From an uncultured Aeromonadaceae bacterium (lineage in GTDB: Bacteria > Pseudomonadota > Gammaproteobacteria > Enterobacterales > Aeromonadaceae), in the NCBI GenBank assembly GCA_945957385.1, contig CAMFKP010000042.1, positions 1 through 33,414 of the forward strand: a stretch of DNA of 33,414 nucleotides. Reading direction: 5' to 3'. The position numbers were made by a program, and so were the translations under genes. The notes beneath the pieces are model-generated. The model saw nothing but the letters and a program-made list of their open reading frames with translations. It had not been told where the DNA came from and searched no databases. Shown in pieces: positions 26,392 to 33,414 of the stretch. Each line of letters begins with the position of its first letter. Position 1 is the first letter of the stretch.

Positions 26392-27965
26392 AAACAGAGT
26401 TGTCGCTGACGGATATGTTGGAGCAATTGAGTGCTCCAGAGCGAATTGGTGCCGTGCGTGGGATTCGGCGGGGGCTGGAACGGGAGTCGTTGCGGATCAC
26501 GCCGGAGGGGCGTTTGTCGCAGCGGCCTCACCCTCGGGTGTTGGGGGCGGCATTGACGCACCCGAACATCACCACGGACTATTCCGAAAGCCTGATGGAG
26601 TTCATTACTCCGGCCTCTGATTCGATGGAGACGCTATTATCCCAGTTGGCCGATATTCACCGCTATACCGCGCAGCATCTGTGTGATGAACGGCTGTGGC
26701 CCTTGTCGATGCCCTGTTTCATTGGTGGTGAAGAGACGATCAGGTTAGCGCAATACGGTAGTTCGAACCTTGGCCGCATGAAGACCCTGTATCGGCAGGG
26801 GCTCCATCATCGCTACGGCAGTCTGATGCAAGTGATTTCCGGCGTGCACTTCAATTTTTCCATGCCAGACAGCTTCTGGAGCGAATGGCAGGAGTTGCAG
26901 GGTGTCCGTTGTCAGTGCAAACGCTTTATTTCGGATGGCTATATGGCGTTGATCCGTAACGTTTACCGTTATGGCTGGCTGATACCCTATCTGTTTGGTG
27001 CTTCACCGGCGATTTGCAGCTCTTTTCTGCAGGGGCGGCAAACCGGATTACCGTTTGAGAAATTAGGCCGTGGCACTCTGTATCTACCCTATGCCACCTC
27101 GCTTCGGCTTTCTGATTTGGGATATACCAATAAGGCGCAAGCTGGTCTCGGTATCAATCACGATAATCTCGACAGTTATCTCATCAGTGTGCGGCGGGCT
27201 CTGCGTACCCGATCTGAGGAGTTCACTGCACTAGGGATTAAGGTTGATGGTGAATATCGCCAGCTCAATGACAACATTCTGCAACTGGAGAATGAGTTAT
27301 ACGCGCCGATTCGCCCGAAACGCACGCCACGTGCTGGCGAGCGCACACTTTCGGCTCTGGAACACAGGGGCATTGAATATATCGAGTTGCGGACTCTCGA
27401 CATCAATCCGTTCTCGCCGTTGGGCGTGGATATTCAGCAACTCCGATTCCTCGATTTGTTCCTGGTCTGGTGTTTACTCAAGCCTTCACCGCTTCTGGGT
27501 GAAGAGGAGATTCAGCGTAACCGCCAGAATTTGACGCGTGTGGTATTGGAAGGGCGTAAGCCTGGCCTGCAATTGTTGACCCAACATGGCGAGCGTTCAT
27601 TACGTGAGTGGGGGGAGCAGCTGTTTGAGGAGCTTAATCAGGTCGCTCAATTGCTCGATCGGACCTACGGTCGGGTTCAGTACCAGATCACCCTACAGGC
27701 TGAGCGTGAGAAGCTGCTGGATCCTGACAAGACACTCTCCGCCAGACTGTTGGACCATCTGCTGCGCTATGACATCGACAATGGTGCTTTTGGCCGAGAG
27801 CTGGCTGAAAAGTACCGCCAGCAGCTGCGTTCAGAGCAGTTGACGTTTTGGGACGGCGCCTATTTTGCGGATGAGGCCCACGCCTCCTTGGTCAAGCAAG
27901 CAGAGCTTGAGGCAACGGATCATTTGAGTTTTGATGAGTTCTTAGCAAGCTACTTGGCTCACTGA
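26388..27965 (+). CDS. gshA: Glutamate-cysteine ligase (proteobacterial type)
   Basis: Makes gamma-glutamylcysteine, the first and regulated step of glutathione synthesis. The 525 residues (E. coli 518) align along most of the length: GIRRGLERESLRI, TTDYSESLMEFITP, WPLSMPCFI, LAQYGSSNLGRMKTLYRQGL, GVHFNFSMP, YLFGASPAICSSFL, NELYAPIRPKR and EYIELRTLDINPFSP. AGGA precedes the ATG, which overlaps the stop of the M16 protease. A very strong bidirectional hairpin follows. Confidence 0.97.
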   Translation: MKTELSLTDMLEQLSAPERIGAVRGIRRGLERESLRITPEGRLSQRPHPRVLGAALTHPNITTDYSESLMEFITPASDSMETLLSQLADIHRYTAQHLCDERLWPLSMPCFIGGEETIRLAQYGSSNLGRMKTLYRQGLHHRYGSLMQVISGVHFNFSMPDSFWSEWQELQGVRCQCKRFISDGYMALIRNVYRYGWLIPYLFGASPAICSSFLQGRQTGLPFEKLGRGTLYLPYATSLRLSDLGYTNKAQAGLGINHDNLDSYLISVRRALRTRSEEFTALGIKVDGEYRQLNDNILQLENELYAPIRPKRTPRAGERTLSALEHRGIEYIELRTLDINPFSPLGVDIQQLRFLDLFLVWCLLKPSPLLGEEEIQRNRQNLTRVVLEGRKPGLQLLTQHGERSLREWGEQLFEELNQVAQLLDRTYGRVQYQITLQAEREKLLDPDKTLSARLLDHLLRYDIDNGAFGRELAEKYRQQLRSEQLTFWDGAYFADEAHASLVKQAELEATDHLSFDEFLASYLAH

Positions 27966-27987
27966 CGTGTCGCAGCAAAACGAATGT

Positions 27988-28017
27988 AAAAAACGCCGGT
28001 CTTGACCGGCGTTTTTT
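27988..28017. terminator. Bidirectional terminator between gshA and bamD
   Basis: Stem of up to 14 bp (27988-28001 with 28004-28017; A6-CGCCGGTC pairs with GACCGGCG-T6) with a tight CTTG loop and T runs in both directions. It sits 22 bases after gshA and 8 bases past the bamD stop, so it can serve both converging transcripts. Confidence 0.92.
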
Positions 28018-28025
28018 ATCATGCA

Positions 28026-28784
28026 TCAGCGTTTTAGCAGATCATTATTCGGGTAGTTGGCAGCCAACACCTTGCGCGCATTTTGGGCGGGGACCGTTAA
28101 GTCCAGTTTATCGTAGCTCTTGATCATGATTTCTAATGCCGGTTCCACCTGTTCGGACTCGGTATAGCTCTCGATGATCATTTTCCCCCGGTTCGCGGCC
28201 GCAACCCAGGCACCGCGGCGATAATAATAATCGGCGACACTGAGATCATACTTGGCTAGGCGTTCGCGCAACGCAAGCATTCGCGCGCGAGCATCTGGTG
28301 CGTATTTGCTGTGAGGATACTTGGTCAAAATGGTCTTAAAGTCACGAAATGCCTGCCGTGCATACGACGGGTCGCGATCCGATCTGTCCATGCGGAACAG
28401 GGAATGGAAAAAGTTATGGTCGGCTTGCATATTGCTTAGGCCACGCATGTAGTAGACGTAATCCACATCTTTATGCGTTGGATTTAGACGTAGGAAACGA
28501 TCAATGTTGGCTAGCGCGTGTGCGTTATCCGAGTCCTTGTAGTAGGCGTATATGAGATCCAGCTGCACCTGAGCCGAATAGGGACCAAAGGGGTAACGGG
28601 AATCGAGCGCCTCGAGGAGTTCCACGGCCTTGTTATAGTTACCGACGTCCAGTTTTTCCTGAGCCTGTTGATACAGTTTCTCTGGCGGTTCGTCAGGAAC
28701 CTTCTCTTTCTCGGTAGAGGAACAGCCGCCAAGCAGGGCAAATACCAGGGTAAACGGCAGCAGCAAGTGAGACTTCTTGAGCAT
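28026..28784 (-). CDS. bamD: Outer-membrane assembly lipoprotein BamD
   Basis: Essential lipoprotein of the Bam complex that helps insert beta-barrels such as LptD. The ATG at 28784 gives 252 residues with a lipoprotein signal, MLKKSHLLLPFTLVFALLGG, and the lipidated C21 in LGGC. TPR repeats follow (EKLYQQAQEKLDVGNYNKA, then YPFGPYSAQVQLDLIYAYY). The frame is open upstream to 28868, but that part has no signal-like sequence. It is divergent from rluD, as in E. coli. Confidence 0.96.
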   Translation of the reverse strand: MLKKSHLLLPFTLVFALLGGCSSTEKEKVPDEPPEKLYQQAQEKLDVGNYNKAVELLEALDSRYPFGPYSAQVQLDLIYAYYKDSDNAHALANIDRFLRLNPTHKDVDYVYYMRGLSNMQADHNFFHSLFRMDRSDRDPSYARQAFRDFKTILTKYPHSKYAPDARARMLALRERLAKYDLSVADYYYRRGAWVAAANRGKMIIESYTESEQVEPALEIMIKSYDKLDLTVPAQNARKVLAANYPNNDLLKR

Positions 28785-28824
28785 GCAGATTGGGTCCAGT
28801 TTTCCAGAATTGCAGAAGTATCCG

Positions 28825-28853
28825 TTAAGCTCGGGCAAAAGAAAAGCTAGAAT
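28825..28853 (+). promoter_or_regulatory. Possible promoter for rluD-pgeF
   Basis: TAGAAT at 28848-28853 with TTAAGC at 28825-28830, spacer 17 bases, followed by GC-rich GCGCCGA. The -10 is good and the -35 weak. It lies 34 bases before the rluD start in the bamD-rluD divergent gap. Confidence 0.4.
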
Positions 28854-28887
28854 GCGCCGAACGTCCACCCGAAACTAGAGATGATCC

Positions 28888-29868
28888 ATGAGCCAAGCAA
28901 TCGAATTAACCGGTGTTTTTGCGGACCAGCATTATGGCATGCGCCTCGATCAGGCCTTGTCTGACCTGTTCCCCGATTACTCCAGAACACGGATCAAGGA
29001 GTGGATCCTGCAAGAGCGAGTCAGCCTCGATGGCAAGACGGTTGCGCTGCCGCGCGAGCGCGTTTTGTCAGGTCAGGCGGTGCACATCAGTGCCGAGATC
29101 GCTGAAGAGAAACGCTGGAACGCACAAGATATTGAATTGAATATTGTCTATGAAGACGAGCATATTCTGGTGATCGACAAGCCTGCCGGTTTGGTCGTGC
29201 ATCCAGGTGCGGGGACGCCGGATGGCACTGTGCTGAATGCCCTGTTGCACCGTTATCCTGAGATTGCGGATGTTCCACGTGCTGGAATTGTGCATCGTCT
29301 CGATAAGGACACGACCGGACTGATGGTGGTAGCCAAAACTGTGCCGGCACAAACCCATCTGGTCGATGCTCTGCAACGTCGGGATATTACCCGCGAGTAC
29401 GAAGCGATTGCAGTGGGGCACATGACTGCCGGCGGTACTGTCGATGCGCCGATTGGCCGCCATGGCAACATTCGTACCCAGATGGCAGTGACTCCGACTG
29501 GCAAGCCAGCGGTGACCCATTACCGTGTGATGGAGAAGTTTCGGGCGCATACTCGTTTGCGCTTGCGTCTGGAAACCGGGCGGACTCACCAGATCCGTGT
29601 GCACATGGCGCACATTAAACATCCCTTGGTTGGTGATCCTGTTTATGGCGGCCGTCTGCGACCGATTCGAAATGCCTCGCCAGAGTTTACTGCGGCGCTG
29701 CGCGGTTTTCGTCGCCAGGCACTGCATGCCACTATGTTGCGGCTTGCTCACCCTGTTACCTGTGAATTGATGGAGTGGCATTCTCCCATCCCGCAAGACA
29801 TGGTCGATTTGATTGAGGCCCTGCGAATTGATACTGCTGAGCACCCGGATGATCTGGTATGGATCTGA
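28888..29868 (+). CDS. rluD: 23S rRNA pseudouridine(1911/1915/1917) synthase RluD
   Basis: Modifies helix 69 of 23S rRNA, at the subunit interface and release-factor site. The 326 residues (same as E. coli) consist of an N-terminal S4 RNA-binding domain (LDQALSDLF-DYSRTRIKEWI, about 18-75) and the RluA-type catalytic domain with VIDKPAGLVVHPG, HRLDKDTTG (catalytic D139, the same number as in E. coli) and LETGRTHQIRVHM. It overlaps pgeF by 10 bases. Confidence 0.97.
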   Translation: MSQAIELTGVFADQHYGMRLDQALSDLFPDYSRTRIKEWILQERVSLDGKTVALPRERVLSGQAVHISAEIAEEKRWNAQDIELNIVYEDEHILVIDKPAGLVVHPGAGTPDGTVLNALLHRYPEIADVPRAGIVHRLDKDTTGLMVVAKTVPAQTHLVDALQRRDITREYEAIAVGHMTAGGTVDAPIGRHGNIRTQMAVTPTGKPAVTHYRVMEKFRAHTRLRLRLETGRTHQIRVHMAHIKHPLVGDPVYGGRLRPIRNASPEFTAALRGFRRQALHATMLRLAHPVTCELMEWHSPIPQDMVDLIEALRIDTAEHPDDLVWI

Positions 29869-30605
29869 TTATTCCGCAATGGCCGGCACCCGCGTGTGTT
29901 CGTGCCTGCTTTTCTACTCGCAGCGGAGGGCGCAGCGCTGGCTCCTATGCCGGGCTTAACCTCGGTGCTCACGTGGGAGATGATCCTGCGGTGGTCGCTC
30001 GCAACCGACAACAATTAGCCTCTGTGCTTGATTTACCTCAAGCCCCGCTCTGGTTGAATCAAGTTCATGGTACCGAGGTTGTTGTTGCAGATGCGGCGTC
30101 TGTTTATTCGTCACCGCCGATTGCAGATGCGGCGGTGACGCATGTCACCGGCATTGTCTTGTCGGTCATGACCGCTGATTGTTTGCCTGTGCTGTTTTGT
30201 AATCGTAGCGGGTCTGTGGTCGCAACGGCGCATGCCGGCTGGCGAGGATTGTGCAATGGGGTCCTGGAGCAGACCGTCAGTCGCATGGCGTGCCCAGCTG
30301 AAGACGTGATGGCATGGATGGGGCCAGCCATCGGACCGTGCGCGTTTGAGGTCGGTGAGGATGTCAGACAGGCCTTTTTGGATAAGGACAACGCTGCCGT
30401 TTCAGCGTTTATGCCGACAACATCAGGAAAATGGCTGGCTGATCTGTATCTGTTGGCGCGTCAACGATTGGCTACGGTTGGTGTTTCTGCTGTCTTTGGC
30501 GGTGAGCATTGTACCTTCAGTGATGCCACGCGCTTTTACTCCTATCGTCGAGATGGTCAGACTGGCCGCATGAGTGGTTTGATCTGGATGGTGCCGACTT
30601 TTTGA
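29859..30605 (+). CDS. pgeF: Peptidoglycan editing factor / YfiH-family (laccase-domain) protein
   Basis: Cytosolic YfiH-type protein. E. coli PgeF keeps wrong amino acids (serine for alanine) out of peptidoglycan precursors; relatives also show purine-nucleoside activity. The 248 residues have the three metal ligands H70 (NQVHG), C108 (ADCLP) and H125 (AHAGWRG), and the C-terminal FYSYRRDG-TGRM. It is translationally coupled to rluD. The order rluD-pgeF-clpB is the same as in E. coli. Confidence 0.93.
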   Translation: MDLIIPQWPAPACVRACFSTRSGGRSAGSYAGLNLGAHVGDDPAVVARNRQQLASVLDLPQAPLWLNQVHGTEVVVADAASVYSSPPIADAAVTHVTGIVLSVMTADCLPVLFCNRSGSVVATAHAGWRGLCNGVLEQTVSRMACPAEDVMAWMGPAIGPCAFEVGEDVRQAFLDKDNAAVSAFMPTTSGKWLADLYLLARQRLATVGVSAVFGGEHCTFSDATRFYSYRRDGQTGRMSGLIWMVPTF

Positions 30606-30614
30606 CCATCTCAC

Positions 30615-30642
30615 CTTGAAAGGTATCCATTGATCCCCATCT
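30615..30642 (+). promoter_or_regulatory. Heat-shock (sigma-32) promoter of clpB
   Basis: CTTGAAA (30615-30621), 13 bases, then CCCCATCT (30635-30642). Both elements match the sigma-32 consensus (CTTGAAA, 13-15 bases, CCCCATNT) exactly. It starts 10 bases after the pgeF stop and puts the transcript start near 30650, leaving a leader of about 50 bases with a GGGGAG ribosome site. E. coli clpB has an equivalent sigma-32 promoter. Confidence 0.92.
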
Positions 30643-30699
30643 TGTAATCAAAGGCAGCCGTTTGGGATGCCACGGTTTTGATACAAGGGGAGAAATGCG

Positions 30700-33276
30700 A
30701 TGCGTCTGGATCGTCTTACCAGCAAGTTTCAGGTTGCGATTTCCGATGCCCAATCCTTAGCGTTGGGTCGCGATAACCAATTCATGGAGCCAGTACATCT
30801 GCTGTTGGCCCTTCTTAATCAGGAGGGGGGCTCCATCAAACCGCTACTGACATTAGCGGGTGCGGATGTTGCGTTGTTACGTCAGAAATTGACGCAAGAG
30901 CTGGATCGTTTACCCAAGGTGCAGGGCGTTGAAGGGGATGTTCAACTCTCCCCGCAACTCGGACGCCTATTGAATATGTGCGACAAGCTGGCTCAGCAGC
31001 GTCAGGATCAGTTCATCTCTTCTGAAATGTTCATTTTGGCCGCTTTGGATGATCGAGGCGCTGTCGGAGATGCATTGCGTGCCGCTGGTGTGAAAAAAGA
31101 TCGTTTAGACCAGGCCATTGAGCAAATTCGTGGTGGAAACAAGGTGGACGATGCGGAGGCAGAGGAAAAGCGCCAGGCATTAGAAAAATACACGGTTGAC
31201 CTCACTGCACGCGCAGAGAAAGGTAAGTTGGACCCTGTGATTGGCCGTGACGAAGAGATCCGGCGCACCGTACAGGTATTGCAACGACGTACTAAAAACA
31301 ACCCGGTATTGATCGGGGAGCCAGGGGTCGGCAAAACAGCCATTGTTGAGGGTTTGGCTCAGCGCATTATCAAGGGTGAGGTTCCTGACAGCCTTAAAAA
31401 CAAACGGGTACTGTCGTTGGATATGGGCGCCCTGGTCGCAGGAGCGAAATATCGTGGTGAATTCGAGGAACGACTCAAAGCTGTTCTCAATGAGCTAGCC
31501 AAGGAAGAGGGTAGCGTCATTTTATTCATCGATGAACTGCATACTATGGTTGGGGCTGGTAAGGCCGATGGCGCTATGGATGCCGGCAATATGCTCAAAC
31601 CAGCACTGGCGCGGGGTGAATTACACTGTGTGGGGGCTACAACACTTGATGAATACCGCCAATATATAGAGAAAGATGCCGCGCTCGAACGACGCTTCCA
31701 AAAGGTGTTGGTTGAAGAGCCGAATGTCGAAGATACCATAGCGATTTTACGCGGTTTGAAAGAGCGCTACGAACTGCATCACCATGTTCAAATCACCGAT
31801 CCGGCGATTGTTGCCGCAGCAACTTTATCGCACCGTTATATTTCGGATCGGCAATTACCGGATAAAGCGATTGATTTGATTGATGAGGCTGCAGCCAGTA
31901 TCCGTTTGCAGATTGACTCCAAACCGGAACAACTCGATCGCCTTGAGCGCCGCATTATTCAGCTCAAGATGGAGCAGCAGGCGTTGATGAAAGAACCCGA
32001 CGACGCGAGTCTGAAGCGTCTCGAACTTATCAACCGAGAACTGCAGGAAAAGGATCGGGAATATAACGAGTTGGAAGAGGTATGGAAGGCGGAGAAGGCA
32101 TCACTGGCCGGAACGCAACATATCAAGGCTGAGCTAGAGAAAGCGCGACAGGAGTTTGAGGTGGCAAGCCGTGCGCAGGATCTGGGGAAAATGTCTGAGC
32201 TCAGATATGGCCGAATTCCTGAACTGGAAAAACAGCTCGATTTAGCTTCGCTGGCTGAGATGCAAGAACAGAAATTGTTGCGTAATCGCGTAACAGATGC
32301 CGAAATCGCCGAAGTCCTGGCACGTTGGACCGGAATTCCTGTTGCCCGCATGCTTGAAGGTGAGAAAGAAAAGTTGTTGCGGATGGAGCAACAGTTGCAT
32401 AGCCGTGTCATTGGACAAAATGAGGCCGTAGATGCGGTGGCGAATGCAATACGTCGTAGTCGTGCCGGATTATCAGATCCGATGCGCCCTATCGGCTCCT
32501 TTTTGTTCCTCGGGCCCACAGGTGTGGGTAAAACCGAGTTATGCAAGGCATTAGCAGAATTCCTATTTGATACGCAGGATGCCATGGTTCGTATCGACAT
32601 GTCTGAATTCATGGAAAAACACAGCGTGGCACGACTGGTGGGGGCACCTCCTGGATATGTTGGTTATGAGGAGGGTGGCTATCTCACCGAGGCTGTGCGT
32701 CGTAAGCCTTATTCAGTCATCTTGCTGGATGAAATAGAAAAGGCACACCCGGATGTGTTTAACATACTGTTGCAAGTGTTGGATGATGGCCGGTTAACTG
32801 ATGGCCAAGGTCGTACGGTTGATTTTCGCAATGCCGTGGTAATCATGACATCGAACCTGGGATCCGACCTCATTCAAGAACACCATGGCTCATTGGCTTA
32901 TGCTGAGATGAAAAACATGGTAATGGATGTGCTATCGCATAGCTTCCGGCCCGAGTTCTTGAATCGAATTGATGAAACGGTCGTATTTCATCCGCTAGGA
33001 CGCGAACATATCCAGTCCATTGCTCGTATTCAGCTCAAGGCGCTGTTATCGCGGTTAGAGGGTATGGGCTATGTCGTCGAGCTTAACGAGGCATTGTTGA
33101 ATCACCTCGCGGAGGCTGGGTTTGATCCGGTATATGGTGCCCGGCCATTGAAGCGAACGATACAACAGGAACTGGAGAATCCGCTGGCTCAGATGATTTT
33201 GTCTGGTAAAGCGCAACCGGGGAAACCGCTGCTTCTCGATATTCAAGACGGTGTTATGATAATGCGAGACGCATAA
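30700..33276 (+). CDS. clpB: ATP-dependent disaggregase ClpB
   Basis: Hexameric AAA+ unfoldase that works with DnaK to rescue aggregated protein after heat stress. The 858 residues (E. coli 857) comprise the Clp N domain (1-145), first AAA+ module with Walker A GEPGVGKT (206-213) and Walker [10 protein letters not shown], the coiled-coil middle domain (about 400-525), and the second AAA+ module with GPTGVGKT, the pore-loop-like [13 protein letters not shown] and [13 protein letters not shown]. The P-element for ClpP docking is absent, as expected. A GTG at codon 149 (31144) has a ribosome site, as in E. coli. Expression is from the sigma-32 promoter upstream. Confidence 0.98.
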   Translation: MRLDRLTSKFQVAISDAQSLALGRDNQFMEPVHLLLALLNQEGGSIKPLLTLAGADVALLRQKLTQELDRLPKVQGVEGDVQLSPQLGRLLNMCDKLAQQRQDQFISSEMFILAALDDRGAVGDALRAAGVKKDRLDQAIEQIRGGNKVDDAEAEEKRQALEKYTVDLTARAEKGKLDPVIGRDEEIRRTVQVLQRRTKNNPVLIGEPGVGKTAIVEGLAQRIIKGEVPDSLKNKRVLSLDMGALVAGAKYRGEFEERLKAVLNELAKEEGSVILFIDELHTMVGAGKADGAMDAGNMLKPALARGELHCVGATTLDEYRQYIEKDAALERRFQKVLVEEPNVEDTIAILRGLKERYELHHHVQITDPAIVAAATLSHRYISDRQLPDKAIDLIDEAAASIRLQIDSKPEQLDRLERRIIQLKMEQQALMKEPDDASLKRLELINRELQEKDREYNELEEVWKAEKASLAGTQHIKAELEKARQEFEVASRAQDLGKMSELRYGRIPELEKQLDLASLAEMQEQKLLRNRVTDAEIAEVLARWTGIPVARMLEGEKEKLLRMEQQLHSRVIGQNEAVDAVANAIRRSRAGLSDPMRPIGSFLFLGPTGVGKTELCKALAEFLFDTQDAMVRIDMSEFMEKHSVARLVGAPPGYVGYEEGGYLTEAVRRKPYSVILLDEIEKAHPDVFNILLQVLDDGRLTDGQGRTVDFRNAVVIMTSNLGSDLIQEHHGSLAYAEMKNMVMDVLSHSFRPEFLNRIDETVVFHPLGREHIQSIARIQLKALLSRLEGMGYVVELNEALLNHLAEAGFDPVYGARPLKRTIQQELENPLAQMILSGKAQPGKPLLLDIQDGVMIMRDA

Positions 33277-33286
33277 TTAGTAACAA

Positions 33287-33327
33287 TTTGCACACCAAAT
33301 CGGCTGGTTGCTGGTTTGGTGCGCAAA
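33287..33327 (+). terminator. Likely terminator of clpB
   Basis: Imperfect 13-bp inverted repeat (33287-33299 with 33315-33327, one mismatch) with a 15-base loop. No T run follows immediately; a T-rich stretch comes about 16 bases later. It sits 10 bases after the clpB stop and ahead of the rRNA-type promoter. Confidence 0.5.
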
Positions 33328-33362
33328 CGAACTGTTGGTTATGTTTTTTCAGGAAAAAGTGC

Positions 33363-33390
33363 TTGCCAACGAGCGCGGCATCCCTATAAT
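33363..33390 (+). promoter_or_regulatory. rRNA-operon-type promoter
   Basis: TTGCCA (33363-33368), 16 bases, then TATAAT (33385-33390), followed by a GC-rich discriminator GCCGCCTCGC. An AT-rich block just upstream (ATGTTTTTTCAGGAAAAAG, 33341-33359) could be an UP element. This is the form of rrn P1 promoters under stringent control. In E. coli an rRNA operon also follows clpB; the 16S gene itself would be beyond the window. Confidence 0.75.
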
Positions 33391-33414
33391 GCCGCCTCGC
33401 TGACAGGGCAGAGA

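Noticed and set aside
29068..29844. 258-codon open frame on the minus strand inside rluD
   Set aside because: Fully antisense to rluD, whose motifs are intact; no recognisable domains.

Overview
This is a chromosomal, mostly housekeeping segment of a gammaproteobacterium. The proteins are close in length and motif to Escherichia coli counterparts: ispB, rplU, rpmA, obgE, folA, apaH, apaG, rsmA, pdxA, surA, lptD, djlA, rluA, rapA, fpr, yqaA, gshA, bamD, rluD, pgeF and clpB. The run obgE ... folA-apaH-apaG-rsmA-pdxA-surA-lptD, with an amgK-murU pair between lptD and djlA, is an order I associate with the Vibrio/Aeromonas side of the class. My best guess is Aeromonadales or a relative; the genus cannot be fixed from this window.

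Layout. (1) 1-371: the end of an IS4-family insertion sequence, cut by the window edge, lying about 47 bp past the ispB stop. (2) 418-3540: ispB, divergent from rplU-rpmA (rRNA-type promoter, strong terminator), then obgE. (3) 3598-6520: a half-size FUSC membrane protein, the two-component exporter yjjP-yjjB, and folA, all on the plus strand, ending in a long bidirectional hairpin. (4) 6587-13270, minus strand: a tightly coupled operon lptD-surA-pdxA-rsmA-apaG-apaH, combining outer-membrane biogenesis, vitamin B6 synthesis, rRNA methylation and Ap4A hydrolysis. (5) 13425-15899: amgK-murU-djlA, divergent from lptD; the first two recycle MurNAc to UDP-MurNAc. (6) 15907-21687, minus strand: a D-2-hydroxyacid dehydrogenase, an AT-rich spacer with a palindrome, a DUF3530 protein, rluA and rapA. 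(7) 21957-27965: fpr, a convergent small membrane protein, yqaA, an M16 zinc protease and gshA. (8) 28026-33276: bamD, divergent from rluD-pgeF, then clpB behind a near-consensus sigma-32 promoter. The last 52 bases hold an rRNA-type promoter, so an rRNA operon probably starts just outside, as after clpB in E. coli.

No gene-free stretch exceeds 300 bases. The longest are 1390-1638 (divergent promoters), 16888-17114 (AT-rich, palindrome) and 21688-21956 (divergent upstream regions of rapA and fpr; I see no convincing gene there). I see no tRNA, CRISPR array, prophage, defence island or replication origin.

No wholly new system stands out. The points most worth checking are the DUF3530 protein that lacks any histidine able to complete a hydrolase triad, the conserved internal start in clpB, the operator-like palindrome in the AT-rich spacer, the anti-read-through hairpin of the IS, and the higher GC content of the middle third.
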